A stretch of DNA of 64,000 bases, from the NCBI RefSeq assembly GCF_007176755.1, contig NZ_BJTV01000016.1, positions 116,641-180,640 on the forward strand, in the 5' to 3' direction. The notes below the pieces were generated by a model. That model saw nothing but the letters and a program-made list of their open reading frames with translations. It had not been told where the DNA came from and did not search any database. The stretch is from Streptomyces sp. 1-11 (GTDB lineage Bacteria; Actinomycetota; Actinomycetes; Streptomycetales; Streptomycetaceae). Each line of letters opens with the position of its first letter. The first letter of the stretch is position 1. Below, piece by piece: positions 9,947 to 18,920 of this stretch. The position numbers were made by a program, and so were the translations under genes.

Positions 9947-10180
9947 TCACACCCGGTCCACCACCCCCGTCTTCCCCTCCGCCCGGGCGCAGTGGGCGCC
10001 GCAGAACCAGTGCCCCTCCACCTCCACGCCCTGCCCGATGATCTGCACCCGGCAGTGCTCGCAGATCGGGGCCATGCGATGGATCGCACAGGAGAAGCAG
10101 TCGAAGACGTGCACGGCGCCCTGCGCGTGCACCTCGAAGGTCATTCCGTAGTTGTTGCCGCATACCTCACATGTCGCCAT
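9947..10180 (-). CDS. small Cys-rich putative zinc-binding protein
   Basis: 77 residues from ATG 10178-10180. Three cysteine pairs, CEVC (4-7), CFSC and CEHC, plus a later CGAHC and several histidines suggest two treble-clef or ribbon zinc sites. The sequence MATCEVCGNNYGMTFEVHAQG is a conserved actinobacterial hypothetical family as far as I recall. Function unknown. It lies just upstream of SURF1 on the same strand, so it may be co-transcribed with it. Confidence 0.75.
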   Translation of the reverse strand: MATCEVCGNNYGMTFEVHAQGAVHVFDCFSCAIHRMAPICEHCRVQIIGQGVEVEGHWFCGAHCARAEGKTGVVDRV

Positions 10181-10259
10181 GGGGCACAGCGTGAGCCGTG
10201 GCCGACCCCCGGGCGAGCGGTCGCGGGGCGAGTCGCCCGTCAATCACCCGTCCGTACGG

Positions 10260-11246
10260 TCACCCGTCGGCGGGCTCCACGTCCCGCAGCAGTTGACCGA
10301 ACGCCGCCTCGTCGACCACCGGCGTCCCGAACTGCCGCGCCTTGACCACCTTCGAGGTGCCCGATCCCGGGTCGTTGGTGACCAGCAGGCTGGTCAGCCG
10401 GGACAGGCTGGTCGCCACGTGCAGCCCCGCCTCGGTCGCCCGGTCCTCCAGCAGTTCGCGCTCGGTGGAGGTGTCCCCCGAAAAGGCCACCCGCATGCCC
10501 TGTTTGAGTCGTTTGCCCGCTTCGTAGCGGCCGGGGTTGGGGTAGGGGCAGGCGGGCCGCTTCCGGGACGGGCGCCAACTGCCCTGGGGTGAGCCGCCGT
10601 AGCCGCCGGTCGCCTGCCGGCCGATCCGGGGCGTGTCCGACCACTCGGTCAGCGGCCGGCACTCCAGCAGCGGAAGCCGTACACCGCCCGCCGCCGCGGC
10701 CCGCAGGCTGGGCCGGAACGCCTCGGCGAGCACTCGCGCGTCGTCCAGCGCGTGGTGCGCCCGCTGCTGGACCACCCCGAAGTGCGCGGCCAGCGACTCC
10801 AGCTTGAAGTTGGGCAGCGGCAGCCCCAGCTCCTTCGACAGGGCGATGGTGCACAGCCGCTGCCGCACCGGCGCCTCGCGTCGCGCGCGCGCGTACTCGC
10901 GGGCGATCATCTGCCAGTCGAAGACCGCGTTGTGCGCGACGAGCACCCGGCCGTCGAGACGGGCCGCGAACTCCTCCGCCACCTCCCCGAACAGCGGCGC
11001 CCCTTCGAGCACCTCGCTCGTCAGACCGTGTATCCACACCGGCCCCGGATCGCGCTCCGGGTTGACCAGCGTGTACCAGTGGTCCTCGACCTCGCCCTGC
11101 GCGTCCAGCCGGTAGACGGCCGCGGAGATGATCCGGTCGTCGCGGGCCAGCCCGGTGGTCTCCACGTCAACGACCGCGTATCCCTTCGGATACGCGGCCG
11201 GCCACCGGGTGGCGGAGGACACTGCGGTCGCAAGGTCTTCGAGCAT
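10260..11246 (-). CDS. DEDDh 3'-5' exonuclease with C-terminal BRCT domain
   Basis: 328 residues. The N-terminal DnaQ-like exonuclease shows ExoI YAVVDVETTG (about residue 25), ExoII LVAHNAVFDWQMI and ExoIII HHALDDARVLAEAF. The C-terminal about 80 residues form a BRCT domain (MRVAFSGDTSTERELLEDRATEAGLHVATSLSRLTSLLV...VVDEAAFGQLL), as in DNA ligase LigA. The protein probably trims or proofreads 3' ends in DNA repair or RNA/DNA turnover; the BRCT domain may recruit it to nicks or partner proteins. Start: ATG 11244-11246, with a GTG two codons upstream as an alternative; no strong ribosome site is seen. Confidence 0.88.
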   Translation of the reverse strand: MLEDLATAVSSATRWPAAYPKGYAVVDVETTGLARDDRIISAAVYRLDAQGEVEDHWYTLVNPERDPGPVWIHGLTSEVLEGAPLFGEVAEEFAARLDGRVLVAHNAVFDWQMIAREYARARREAPVRQRLCTIALSKELGLPLPNFKLESLAAHFGVVQQRAHHALDDARVLAEAFRPSLRAAAAGGVRLPLLECRPLTEWSDTPRIGRQATGGYGGSPQGSWRPSRKRPACPYPNPGRYEAGKRLKQGMRVAFSGDTSTERELLEDRATEAGLHVATSLSRLTSLLVTNDPGSGTSKVVKARQFGTPVVDEAAFGQLLRDVEPADG

Positions 11247-11485
11247 GGTCACTGAGGATACGGGCCACCACCGACAGCGCCGTCCGCCAGGTCCGGCGGC
11301 GGCGCCCGGGCCCGTCAGCCCGCTCGGCGGCCGCACACGCGTGCGTGCGCGAACGCATCTGGCGCGGACGGCAGTTCCCGCGGCCGCGCCCGAACTCGGG
11401 CCGTCGGCGGCGGAGTCCGCCGGCGCCCGCGGCCGGCACTGGTCCGGGCCCCCTGCGCGGGCGCGACTGTGCGATTCTCCGTGCT

Positions 11486-12193
11486 GTGACGGAACCAACC
11501 CATGACGAGACGCACGGCGCGCTGGGCTCCCGGCTGAACTGGCTGCGGGCGGCCGTCCTCGGCGCGAACGACGGCATCGTGTCCACCGCGGGACTGGTCG
11601 TCGGCGTGGCCGGCGCGACCGACTCCCGCGCCGCCCTGCTCACCGCGGGCCTGGCCGGCCTGCTCGCCGGTTCCATGTCGATGGCGGCCGGGGAGTACGT
11701 GTCGGTGTCCACCCAGCGGGACTCGGAGAAGGCGGCGCTGGCCCAAGAGCGGCGGGAGCTGCGCGAGCAGCCGGCCGCGGAACTGGAGGAGCTGACCCAG
11801 ATGCTCGAGGAGCGGGGCCTGTCGCGGGAGATCGCCCGGGAGGCCGCCGAGCAGCTCACCGAGCGGGACGCGCTGAGGGCGCACGCGCGCGTGGAGCTGG
11901 GCATCGACCCGGACGAACTCACCAACCCCTGGCACGCGGCCTGGGCGAGCTTCTCGGCCTTCACGGTGGGCGCTCTGCTGCCGCTGCTGGCGATCGTCCT
12001 GCCGCCGGCCGGCCTGCGGCTCCCGGTCACCGTGCTCTCCGTACTGGCGGCGCTCGTGCTCACCGGCTGGAGCAGCGCCCGGCTCGGCGCCGCCGCGCCC
12101 GGCCGCGCGGTGCTGCGCAACGCGGTGGGCGGCGCCCTCGCGATGGGGGTGACGTACCTGGCCGGGACGCTGCTGGGCGCGGCGGGGGTGTAG
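11486..12193 (+). CDS. VIT1/CCC1 family metal transporter
   Basis: 235 residues from GTG 11486, where the family N-terminus (HGALGSRLNWLRAAVLGANDGIVSTAGLVVGVAGA) begins shortly after. Family traits: GANDGIVST in TM1, SMSMAAGEYVSVSTQRDSE with the cytosolic acidic helical region (residues about 85-140), then three further hydrophobic helices ending in ALAMGVTYLAGTLLG. VIT1/CCC1 proteins move Fe2+ or Mn2+ across membranes, here presumably the plasma membrane. No ribosome site is visible before the start, which is compatible with leaderless translation. Confidence 0.9.
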   Translation: MTEPTHDETHGALGSRLNWLRAAVLGANDGIVSTAGLVVGVAGATDSRAALLTAGLAGLLAGSMSMAAGEYVSVSTQRDSEKAALAQERRELREQPAAELEELTQMLEERGLSREIAREAAEQLTERDALRAHARVELGIDPDELTNPWHAAWASFSAFTVGALLPLLAIVLPPAGLRLPVTVLSVLAALVLTGWSSARLGAAAPGRAVLRNAVGGALAMGVTYLAGTLLGAAGV

Positions 12194-12314
12194 CCGGCCG
12201 GACGGCGGGTCCGGGCCCCGCCCGCGCGGCCCGCCGCCACCAGGACGTACGGTGAGGTGCGCCCGACCACCCCCCGGGCGCATCGCACGTCACCGCACGA
12301 GAAGGACCCTCGCC

Positions 12315-13361
12315 ATGCGCGCCACCACCATCCACGCCCCGTACGACATGCGCGTGGAGGACGTCCCCGAGCCCGTGGTGCAGTTGCCCACCGACGCCGT
12401 GGTGCGGGTGCTGCGCGCCTGCATCTGCGGCAGCGACCTGTGGGCCTACCGGGGCGAGGCGGCCCGGCAGCCGGGACAGCGCATCGGGCACGAGTTCCTC
12501 GGCGTCGTCGAGGAGACCGGCTCCGAGGTGTCCGCCGTCCGGCGCGGCGACCTGGTGGTCGCCCCCTTCATGTGGTCCGACGGCGTCTGCGACTACTGCC
12601 GCGAGGGCCTGACGACCTCCTGCGAGCACGGCGGCTTCTGGGGCTCCGTCGGCTACGACGGCGGCCAGGGCGAGGCGGTGCGCGTGCCGTTCGCCGACGG
12701 CACCCTCGTCCGGCTGCCCAAGGACGCCGCCTCCGACGACCGCCTGCTGTCCGCCCTGCTGACCCTCTCCGACGTGCTCGGCACCGGTCACCACGCGGCC
12801 CTCGGCGCGGGCGCCCGCCCGGGCGCCACGGTCGCCGTGGTCGGCGACGGCGCCGTGGGCCTGTGCGCCGTGCTCGCCGCCAAGCGGCTCGGCGCCGAGC
12901 GGATCATCGCGCTGGGCCGGCACGAGGTCCGCACCGGCATCGCCCGCCGCTTCGGCGCCACCGACGTCGTCGCCGAGCGCGGGGACGCCGCGGTCGAGGC
13001 CGTCCGCGAGCTGACCCGCGGGCAGGGCGCGCACGCCGTCGTCGAAGCGGTCGGCACCGAGCAGTCCATGCGGACGGCCGTGAACATCACCCGCGACGGC
13101 GGCGCCATCGGCTTCGTGGGCGTGCCGCACGGCAGCGGCACCGGCCTGGACCTCGGCGTCATGTTCGACCGGAACATCGCCCTGCGCGGCGGTGTCGCGC
13201 CGGTCCGCGCCTACATCCCCGAACTGCTGCCCGACGTCCTCGACGGCACCGTCGACCCCTCGCCGGTGTTCGACCTGACCGTCGGCATCGAGGGCGTCCC
13301 GGACGGCTACAAGGCCATGGACGAGCGCACCGCCCTCAAGGTGCTCGTCACCAACGGCTAG
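12315..13361 (+). CDS. zinc-dependent alcohol dehydrogenase family protein
   Basis: 348 residues, GAGAAGG ribosome site before ATG 12315. Medium-chain dehydrogenase: catalytic zinc ligands C37-type (ACICGSDLW) and GHEFLG, structural zinc-like cysteines in a shortened lobe (CDYCREGLTTSCEHG), and Rossmann motif VVGDGAVGLCAV. The complete four-Cys structural lobe appears reduced. Acts on an unknown alcohol/aldehyde with NAD(P). Lies between the VIT transporter and a convergent CoA-transferase gene, separated from the latter by a palindromic terminator. Confidence 0.9.
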   Translation: MRATTIHAPYDMRVEDVPEPVVQLPTDAVVRVLRACICGSDLWAYRGEAARQPGQRIGHEFLGVVEETGSEVSAVRRGDLVVAPFMWSDGVCDYCREGLTTSCEHGGFWGSVGYDGGQGEAVRVPFADGTLVRLPKDAASDDRLLSALLTLSDVLGTGHHAALGAGARPGATVAVVGDGAVGLCAVLAAKRLGAERIIALGRHEVRTGIARRFGATDVVAERGDAAVEAVRELTRGQGAHAVVEAVGTEQSMRTAVNITRDGGAIGFVGVPHGSGTGLDLGVMFDRNIALRGGVAPVRAYIPELLPDVLDGTVDPSPVFDLTVGIEGVPDGYKAMDERTALKVLVTNG

Positions 13362-13372
13362 CACCCGCCCAC

Positions 13373-13390
13373 GTCTCCCGGCCGGGAGAC
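13373..13390. terminator. palindromic terminator between convergent genes
   Basis: Perfect 18-bp palindrome GTCTCCCGGCCGGGAGAC just after the alcohol dehydrogenase stop, with a partial second copy immediately following. It probably terminates the dehydrogenase transcript and possibly the convergent CoA-transferase transcript. No U-tract, as usual in Streptomyces. Confidence 0.55.
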
Positions 13391-13481
13391 GGCCGGGAGA
13401 CGGCCGGGGCGAGCGGACGGACGACCGGACGACCGCGCCGCGCCGTGCCGTCGGCGTGCGGGATCCCGGCTGCCCGTCTGC

Positions 13482-14864
13482 TCACTCCCAGCGTGCCGGG
13501 TCCGAACCCCACGGCGTCGGGGGTCGCGTCCAGCCGGTCGGGCCGCCGGTGAAGGACAGCGGCGGCAGGGCGTGCCGCAGTCGCCCGAGCCGGCCCGCGG
13601 TCTCGGCCAGCCAGGCGTCCGGGCCCCCGTACGCGGGGCCGCCGCACGCGGCGGCGGCCGGCGGGATCTCCTCCGTGAGCCAGTACGCGGTCCGGGCGAG
13701 CGCCGTCCGGACCAGCCGGCCGCCCCCGTCGTACGACCGCTCGGTCAGCGCCCGCAGCACGCCGGCCGCCAGCAGGTACCCGGTGCCGTGGTCCAGCGCC
13801 TGCGCGGGCAGCGCGCCGGGCCGCCCCGCCGAGCCCTCGGTGGCCGCGATGCCGGCCGCGGCCTGCACCAGGCTGTCGAAGCCGCGCCGCCCCGCCCAGG
13901 GCCCGTACGCGCCCCACGCCGACACCTGCGCCACCACCAGCCCGGGGTGCCGCTCGGCCAGCGCCTCGGGGGAGAGGCCGAACCGGTCGAGGGCGCCGGG
14001 CCGGTAGCCGGTGACCACGACGTCCGCCGCGGCCAGCAGTTCCTCCAGGGTGTCCCGGCCGGTGGTGAGGTCCAGGGTGGCCGAACGCTTGCCGAAGCCC
14101 GTGTCGGCGTGCAGGTCGGGGAGTTCGGGCGACCGCGGGTGGTCCAGGCGCAGTACGTCCGCGCCGAGCAGCGCCAGCGTGCGGGTGGCGACCGGGCCGG
14201 CCAGCACCCGGGTCAGGTCCAGGACGCGCAGCCCGTCGGCGGGCAGCAGCCGGGCCGCGGCCGGGTCGAGCGGGCGCGGCACGCGCGCGGGGGAGGCGTT
14301 CAGCCGCTCGCGTTCGACCAGTGGCCGTGCGGCCACCTCGGCGGCCTGTCCGTGCGCCGCCCACTCGCGCGGGGTGCGCAGGGCCACGGCGAGCCCGCCG
14401 GCGCGGTGGACCGTGTCCTCCACGTCCAGGGCGGACCGCTCGGCGATCCGCGCCTCGGCCGCCGCCACCGCCGGGTCCTCGGGCAGGCCTAGCGCGCGGA
14501 GCAGCCGGGTGCGGTGGTGCGGGTAGTTGGCGTGGGTGCGCACCCAGCCGTCGGCGGTCCGCCAGAACCGGGACAGCGGGGCGAAGGAGACCGGCGCCCG
14601 GCCGTCCACCCGCAGCAGCCGCTCGCTGTGGAACGCGGCGGCGACCGCGCCGTCGTCCACTTCGGCCCGCGGCACCCGGGCGAGTCCGGCCCGCCGGGCC
14701 CCCAGTTCGGCGGCGGCCAGCGCGCACACGCCGACGCACGCGCGCGCGAGCCGCAGCACCGGCAGCCGGGCGGGCAGCGCGCCCTCGCGCTCGACGACCG
14801 ACACACGCGACAGTAGGGCGGGATCGCCGCCCAGCGCGCTCCAGGCGTACTCGACATCCGTCAT
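13482..14864 (-). CDS. CaiB/BaiF-type (family III) CoA-transferase
   Basis: 460 residues from ATG 14862-14864. Family III CoA-transferase motifs: LRVLDLTRVLAGPVATRTLALLGADVLRLDHPRSPELP, TGFGKRSATLDL, VVTGYRPGALDRFGLSPEAL and QVSAWGAYGPWAGRRGFDSLVQAA. The catalytic Asp normally found downstream of the GKRS segment is not assigned here. About 200 N-terminal residues form an extra, partly related half, so the protein may be a fused or duplicated CoA-transferase. It is cytosolic with an unknown acyl acceptor. The start lies directly at a pair of adjacent palindromes and has no ribosome site, suggesting leaderless expression with an overlapping operator. Confidence 0.85.
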   Translation of the reverse strand: MTDVEYAWSALGGDPALLSRVSVVEREGALPARLPVLRLARACVGVCALAAAELGARRAGLARVPRAEVDDGAVAAAFHSERLLRVDGRAPVSFAPLSRFWRTADGWVRTHANYPHHRTRLLRALGLPEDPAVAAAEARIAERSALDVEDTVHRAGGLAVALRTPREWAAHGQAAEVAARPLVERERLNASPARVPRPLDPAAARLLPADGLRVLDLTRVLAGPVATRTLALLGADVLRLDHPRSPELPDLHADTGFGKRSATLDLTTGRDTLEELLAAADVVVTGYRPGALDRFGLSPEALAERHPGLVVAQVSAWGAYGPWAGRRGFDSLVQAAAGIAATEGSAGRPGALPAQALDHGTGYLLAAGVLRALTERSYDGGGRLVRTALARTAYWLTEEIPPAAAACGGPAYGGPDAWLAETAGRLGRLRHALPPLSFTGGPTGWTRPPTPWGSDPARWE

Positions 14865-14865
14865 G

Positions 14866-14895
14866 ACTGCACTATGCAGTATTGACTGGATCAAT
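14866..14895. promoter_or_regulatory. two abutting palindromes at the CoA-transferase start
   Basis: ACTGCA-CTA-TGCAGT (14866-14880) and ATTGA-CTGGA-TCAAT (14881-14895) are perfect inverted repeats placed end to end, beginning one base upstream of the minus-strand ATG. Their AT-rich composition and position suggest operator(s) overlapping the promoter of a leaderless transcript. The regulator is unknown. Confidence 0.45.
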
Positions 14896-14926
14896 ATGGA
14901 GGGGGTGGGCCCGGCGTGCGGCCGGG

Positions 14927-14959
14927 CGGGTGCCGCCGGAGGCCTTCCGGCGGCACCCG
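14927..14959 (-). terminator. terminator of the subtilase gene
   Basis: 14-bp arms CGGGTGCCGCCGGA / TCCGGCGGCACCCG with a 5-base loop lie just past the stop of the minus-strand S8 peptidase gene. Confidence 0.6.
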
Positions 14960-14973
14960 TGCTCCGGGACCGG

Positions 14974-16500
14974 TCAGCGCACCGCGCGCAGCGCGTTGAC
15001 GATGCCGTGCCCGTAGAACCCGTTGACGCGCTTGCCGCCGACGCAGGTCGCGTCCACGACCCCGTCACCGTTCCCGTCGTAGGGTCCGGCCGGGCAGCCC
15101 GGGTTGTCCGCCTGGGCCTTGAGCAGGGCCTGCAACTGGGCCGGGGTGGCGTGCGGGTGCGCCGACTTCAGCAGCGCGGCCACGGCGGCCACGTGCGGCG
15201 ACGCCATCGACGTGCCCTGCAGGAAGCCGTACTGGTTGTTCGGCAGTGTGGACAGGATGCGGCCGTTCTTCGACGGCGTGTCCGGGATCTGGTACCGGTC
15301 GCCGCCCGGCCCCGCCACGTCGACCACGCCCTTGCCGTAGCTGGAGTAGTACGACTTGGCGCCCTTGACGCCCACCGCGCTCACGGTGACCACGCCCGGC
15401 AGCTGGGTCGGGATGTCGAAGCACTTGTGCGGGTCGACCGTGCGGGTGGTGGCGGTCGAGTCGTCCGGGCTGGAGTCGTCCACGATCGCGTCGGAGTCGA
15501 GGTCGTCGTTGGAGTTGCCCGCCGAGGCTACGTTGAGCGTGCCCTTGCGCTGTGCGTACAGCTGGGCGCGGTTGACCGCGTCGACGATGGCCCGCTGATC
15601 GGGGTCGTCCATGCAGTTGTACAGCCAAGGGTCGACGTAGTAGCTGTTGTTGGTGATCTCGATGCCGTGGTCCGCCGCGAACACGAAGGCGCAGACCACG
15701 CTCTCCGGGTAGAACAGCGAGGTCGAGTCCGGCTGGGCCACCGTGATGCTGGCGACCTTCACCCCGGGCGCCACGCCGGCCACGCCTATGCCGTTGCGGG
15801 CCGCGGCTATCTCGCCCGCGACGTGCGTGCCGTGGTAGTGGTCGGCGTCCGCGGGCCGCCAGGCGCCGTACGTCGTGTCGGCCTTGCCGCTCACGCAGTT
15901 CGCCGACTGCGACGCGGAGAAGTTCGGGGCGATGTCCGGGTGGGTGTCGTCCACACCGGTGTCGATCACGCCGACGGTCACGTTCCTGCTGCCCGGGTTG
16001 ATCGTCGCGGCCTGGTCGGCGCCGATCGACCGCAGGTCCCACTGGTCGGCCTCGAGGGGTTCCTCGCCCGCCGCCGCGCCCCGGGCCACCTTCGCGGCCT
16101 CCGCCTTCGACAGGACCTGGACCGCGCCCTCGTCCGTCGTGCCCGCCGCGCTCAGCGGGGCGGTACGGGTGGCGCCCGCGGACTCGACGCCGCGCACCGC
16201 GCGCATCCGCGCCCCGAAGTCCGCCTGCGCGGAGTGCGCGACGATCACCCCGATCCGGTCGTAACTCGCCACGATGGTGCCGCCGTTGCGGGAGACCGCC
16301 CGCTCCACCGACTCGATCGTGCGGTGGTCCGTCCTGGTGTTGACCACGTACGCCAGGCCCGGGCCGTCCGCGGCCCGTGCCGTGGTGGCCGCCTCGGTCG
16401 ACGCCGAGGCCGCCGTCGGCAGGAAACCGAGCGAGGCGGTCAGTGACAGCACGACCGGCACGGCGAGCGCCAGGCGGCGTCTGGAGCGCGAATGAACCAT
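14974..16500 (-). CDS. secreted S8 family serine peptidase (subtilase)
   Basis: 508 residues, GGAG ribosome site before ATG 16498-16500. Sec-type signal peptide (MVHSRSRRRLALAVPVVLSL ... AASAS, cleavage near residue 34), then an inhibitor-I9-like propeptide (about 45-140) and the subtilisin catalytic domain. Catalytic triad: Asp in VGVIDTGVDDTHPD, His in HYHGTHVAGEIAA, Ser in GTSMASPHVAAVAAL; oxyanion Asn in ITNNSYY. It acts outside the cell as a protease, probably self-activated by propeptide removal. Four or more Cys suggest disulfides. Monocistronic, divergent from the DUF485/symporter operon. Confidence 0.95.
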   Translation of the reverse strand: MVHSRSRRRLALAVPVVLSLTASLGFLPTAASASTEAATTARAADGPGLAYVVNTRTDHRTIESVERAVSRNGGTIVASYDRIGVIVAHSAQADFGARMRAVRGVESAGATRTAPLSAAGTTDEGAVQVLSKAEAAKVARGAAAGEEPLEADQWDLRSIGADQAATINPGSRNVTVGVIDTGVDDTHPDIAPNFSASQSANCVSGKADTTYGAWRPADADHYHGTHVAGEIAAARNGIGVAGVAPGVKVASITVAQPDSTSLFYPESVVCAFVFAADHGIEITNNSYYVDPWLYNCMDDPDQRAIVDAVNRAQLYAQRKGTLNVASAGNSNDDLDSDAIVDDSSPDDSTATTRTVDPHKCFDIPTQLPGVVTVSAVGVKGAKSYYSSYGKGVVDVAGPGGDRYQIPDTPSKNGRILSTLPNNQYGFLQGTSMASPHVAAVAALLKSAHPHATPAQLQALLKAQADNPGCPAGPYDGNGDGVVDATCVGGKRVNGFYGHGIVNALRAVR

Positions 16501-16785
16501 GGGATCTCCACATCATCCGGATACGGAACCGCCCGAGACACAGGTGGTGCCCGGGCGCGTACATGACGGGTGGTGCAGGCCGAAGCTATCCCGCCGATCT
16601 GATCTCCGAAAGGGGCAGGCCGACTTGAACCGGTCCGCGCCCGGCGCCGTGACCGTGGACGGAGGGCCCGCAACGACCGCCGGCCCTCCGCCGGAAACAC
16701 TCACCGCAGTCGTCCGGCGACTGCCGGTAACGTGATTTCCCGTCCGTGAGGTCGACGCAGCGCAGGTCCGACGCGAGGAGAGCCC

Positions 16786-17142
16786 GTGGCCACCGAGACA
16801 CCGCCACCCGCGAAACCGCAAGCCCACCTTCCCTCCACCGAGGAGTTCGTCGAGGTCCAGCAGAGCGCGGAGTTCGGTGAGTTGCGCCGCGCCAACCGCT
16901 CCTTCGCGTTCCCCCTGACCATCGCCTTCATCACCTGGTACCTGCTGTACGTGCTGCTGTCCTGCTACGCGGGCGGCTTCATGGGCACCAAGGTGGCCGG
17001 CAACGTCAACGTGGCCCTCGTCCTGGGCCTCGCACAGTTCCTCACCACGTTCCTCATCGCCTGGTGGTACGCACGGCGCGCCGCCGTCAAGCTCGACCCG
17101 CGGGCCGAGGCCATCAAGTCCCGGATGGAGGGCGGAGCATGA
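16786..17142 (+). CDS. DUF485 domain membrane protein
   Basis: 118 residues from GTG 16786 with an upstream GAGGAGA. A polar N-terminus carries the DUF485 pattern (EEFVEVQQSAEFGELRRANRSFAFPLTIAFITWYLLYVLL), then two transmembrane helices (about 45-63 and 80-97) and a charged tail. DUF485 proteins are almost always encoded just before sodium:solute acetate symporters and probably assist them. It overlaps the symporter gene by ATGA (17139-17142), consistent with joint translation. Confidence 0.92.
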   Translation: MATETPPPAKPQAHLPSTEEFVEVQQSAEFGELRRANRSFAFPLTIAFITWYLLYVLLSCYAGGFMGTKVAGNVNVALVLGLAQFLTTFLIAWWYARRAAVKLDPRAEAIKSRMEGGA

Positions 17143-18764
17143 GCCCCGCACAGCACACCCTGCTCGCCGCCGGCGAGGCCGGCGAGCACCGGACGCTGAT
17201 CATCACCCTGTTCGCGGTGTTCGTCGCCGCGACCCTCGTGATCACCGTCTGGGCCGGCCGGCAGACCAGGGACGCCGCCGACTTCTACGCCGGCGGACGG
17301 CAGTTCACCGGCTTCCAGAACGGCCTGGCCGTCTCCGGCGACTACATGTCCGCCGCGTCCTTCCTCGGCATCGCCGGCGCCATCGCCCTCTTCGGCTACG
17401 ACGGCTTCCTGTACTCCATCGGCTTCCTGGTCGCCTGGCTGGTCGCCCTGCTCCTGGTCGCCGAACCGCTGCGCAACTCCGGCCGCTACACGATGGGCGA
17501 CGTCCTGGCCTACCGGATGCGCCAGCGGCCCGTCCGCACCGCGGCCGGCACCTCCACCATCGTCGTGTCGATCTTCTACCTCCTCGCCCAGATGGCCGGC
17601 GCCGGCGTGCTCGTCTCGCTGCTGCTCGGCATCACCAGCGACGGCGGCAAGATCGGCATCGTCGCCCTGGTCGGCGTCCTGATGATCGTGTACGTCACCA
17701 TCGGCGGCATGAAGGGCACCACCTGGGTCCAGATGGTCAAGGCGGTGCTGCTGATCCTGGGCGCCCTGCTGCTGACCTTCCTGGTCCTGCTGAAGTTCCA
17801 CTTCAACATCTCCGACCTGCTCGGCACCGCCGCCGACAACAGCGCCAAGGGCTCGGCCTTCCTGGAACCCGGCCTGAAGTACGGCGCCACCGGCACCACC
17901 AAGCTGGACTTCATCTCCCTCGGCATCGCCCTGGTCCTCGGCACCGCGGGCCTGCCCCACATCCTGATCCGTTTCTACACGGTCCCGACCGCCAAGGCCG
18001 CCCGCAAGTCCGTCATCTGGGCGATCGGCCTGATCGGCGCCTTCTACCTGATGACCCTCGCCCTCGGCTTCGGCGCCGCCGCGCTGATCAAACCGGACGA
18101 GATCATCGCCTCCAACAAGGCGGGCAACACCGCCGCGCCGCTCCTCGCCCTGCACCTCGGCGGAGTGGACTCCGACTGGGGCGCCATCCTGCTCGCCAGC
18201 ATCTCCGCCGTCGCCTTCGCCACCATCCTCGCGGTGGTCGCCGGCCTCACCCTCGCCTCGTCGTCCTCCTTCGCCCACGACATCTACGCCAACGTCATCA
18301 AGAAGGGGCAGGCCACCGAGAAGCAGGAACTCGGCGCGGCCCGCTGGGCGACCGTCGGCATCGGCGCCGTCTCCATCGTGCTCGGCGCCATGGCCCGCGA
18401 CCTCAACGTGGCCGGCCTGGTCGCCCTCGCCTTCGCGGTCGCCGCCTCCGCCAACCTGCCGACCATCCTCTACAGCCTGTTCTGGAAGCGGTTCACCACC
18501 TCCGGCGCCCTGTGGTCGATCTACGGCGGCCTGGTCACCGCGGTCGGCCTGGTGCTGTTCTCGCCGGTGGTGTCCGGCAAGCCGACCTCGATGTTCCCGG
18601 ACGCCGACTTCCACTGGTTCCCGCTGGAGAACCCGGGCATCATCTCGATCCCGGTCGGATTCCTGCTGGGCGCGGTGGGCACCCTGCTCTCCAAGGAGGT
18701 CCCGGACACGGGCAAGTACGCGGAACTGGAGGTGCGTTCCCTGACCGGCACGGGAGCGCACTGA
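17139..18764 (+). CDS. cation:acetate-type symporter (sodium:solute symporter family)
   Basis: 541 residues with about 13 transmembrane segments. The N-terminal motif RDAADFYAGGRQFTGFQNGLAVSGDYMSAASFLGIAGAIA is typical of ActP/MctC-like monocarboxylate symporters. YVTIGGMKGTTWVQMVKAVLL and GLPHILIRFYTVP are further family signatures. Likely Na+- or H+-driven uptake of acetate or related short-chain acids. Coupled to the DUF485 gene; the following gene, moaA, is separated by about 155 bp and has its own ribosome site. Confidence 0.92.
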   Translation: MSPAQHTLLAAGEAGEHRTLIITLFAVFVAATLVITVWAGRQTRDAADFYAGGRQFTGFQNGLAVSGDYMSAASFLGIAGAIALFGYDGFLYSIGFLVAWLVALLLVAEPLRNSGRYTMGDVLAYRMRQRPVRTAAGTSTIVVSIFYLLAQMAGAGVLVSLLLGITSDGGKIGIVALVGVLMIVYVTIGGMKGTTWVQMVKAVLLILGALLLTFLVLLKFHFNISDLLGTAADNSAKGSAFLEPGLKYGATGTTKLDFISLGIALVLGTAGLPHILIRFYTVPTAKAARKSVIWAIGLIGAFYLMTLALGFGAAALIKPDEIIASNKAGNTAAPLLALHLGGVDSDWGAILLASISAVAFATILAVVAGLTLASSSSFAHDIYANVIKKGQATEKQELGAARWATVGIGAVSIVLGAMARDLNVAGLVALAFAVAASANLPTILYSLFWKRFTTSGALWSIYGGLVTAVGLVLFSPVVSGKPTSMFPDADFHWFPLENPGIISIPVGFLLGAVGTLLSKEVPDTGKYAELEVRSLTGTGAH

Positions 18765-18920
18765 CACCAGTGGCGACGGGCCGCGTCGTGCGGGATCGTA
18801 CGGTCCTACGACGCGGCCCCGCCGTGCCTCGTGGGATCGGGCCGCCTCCGTTGTCGGTCCTCTCACGTAGGCTCGCAGGTGACGGAGAACGACTGTCCGG
18901 TACCGAGGGAGGGGGCCCAC

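Noticed and set aside
14527..16446. 639-codon plus-strand open frame opposite the subtilase gene
   Set aside because: Val/Arg/Gly-rich antisense shadow; the minus-strand frame has a signal peptide and a full catalytic triad.
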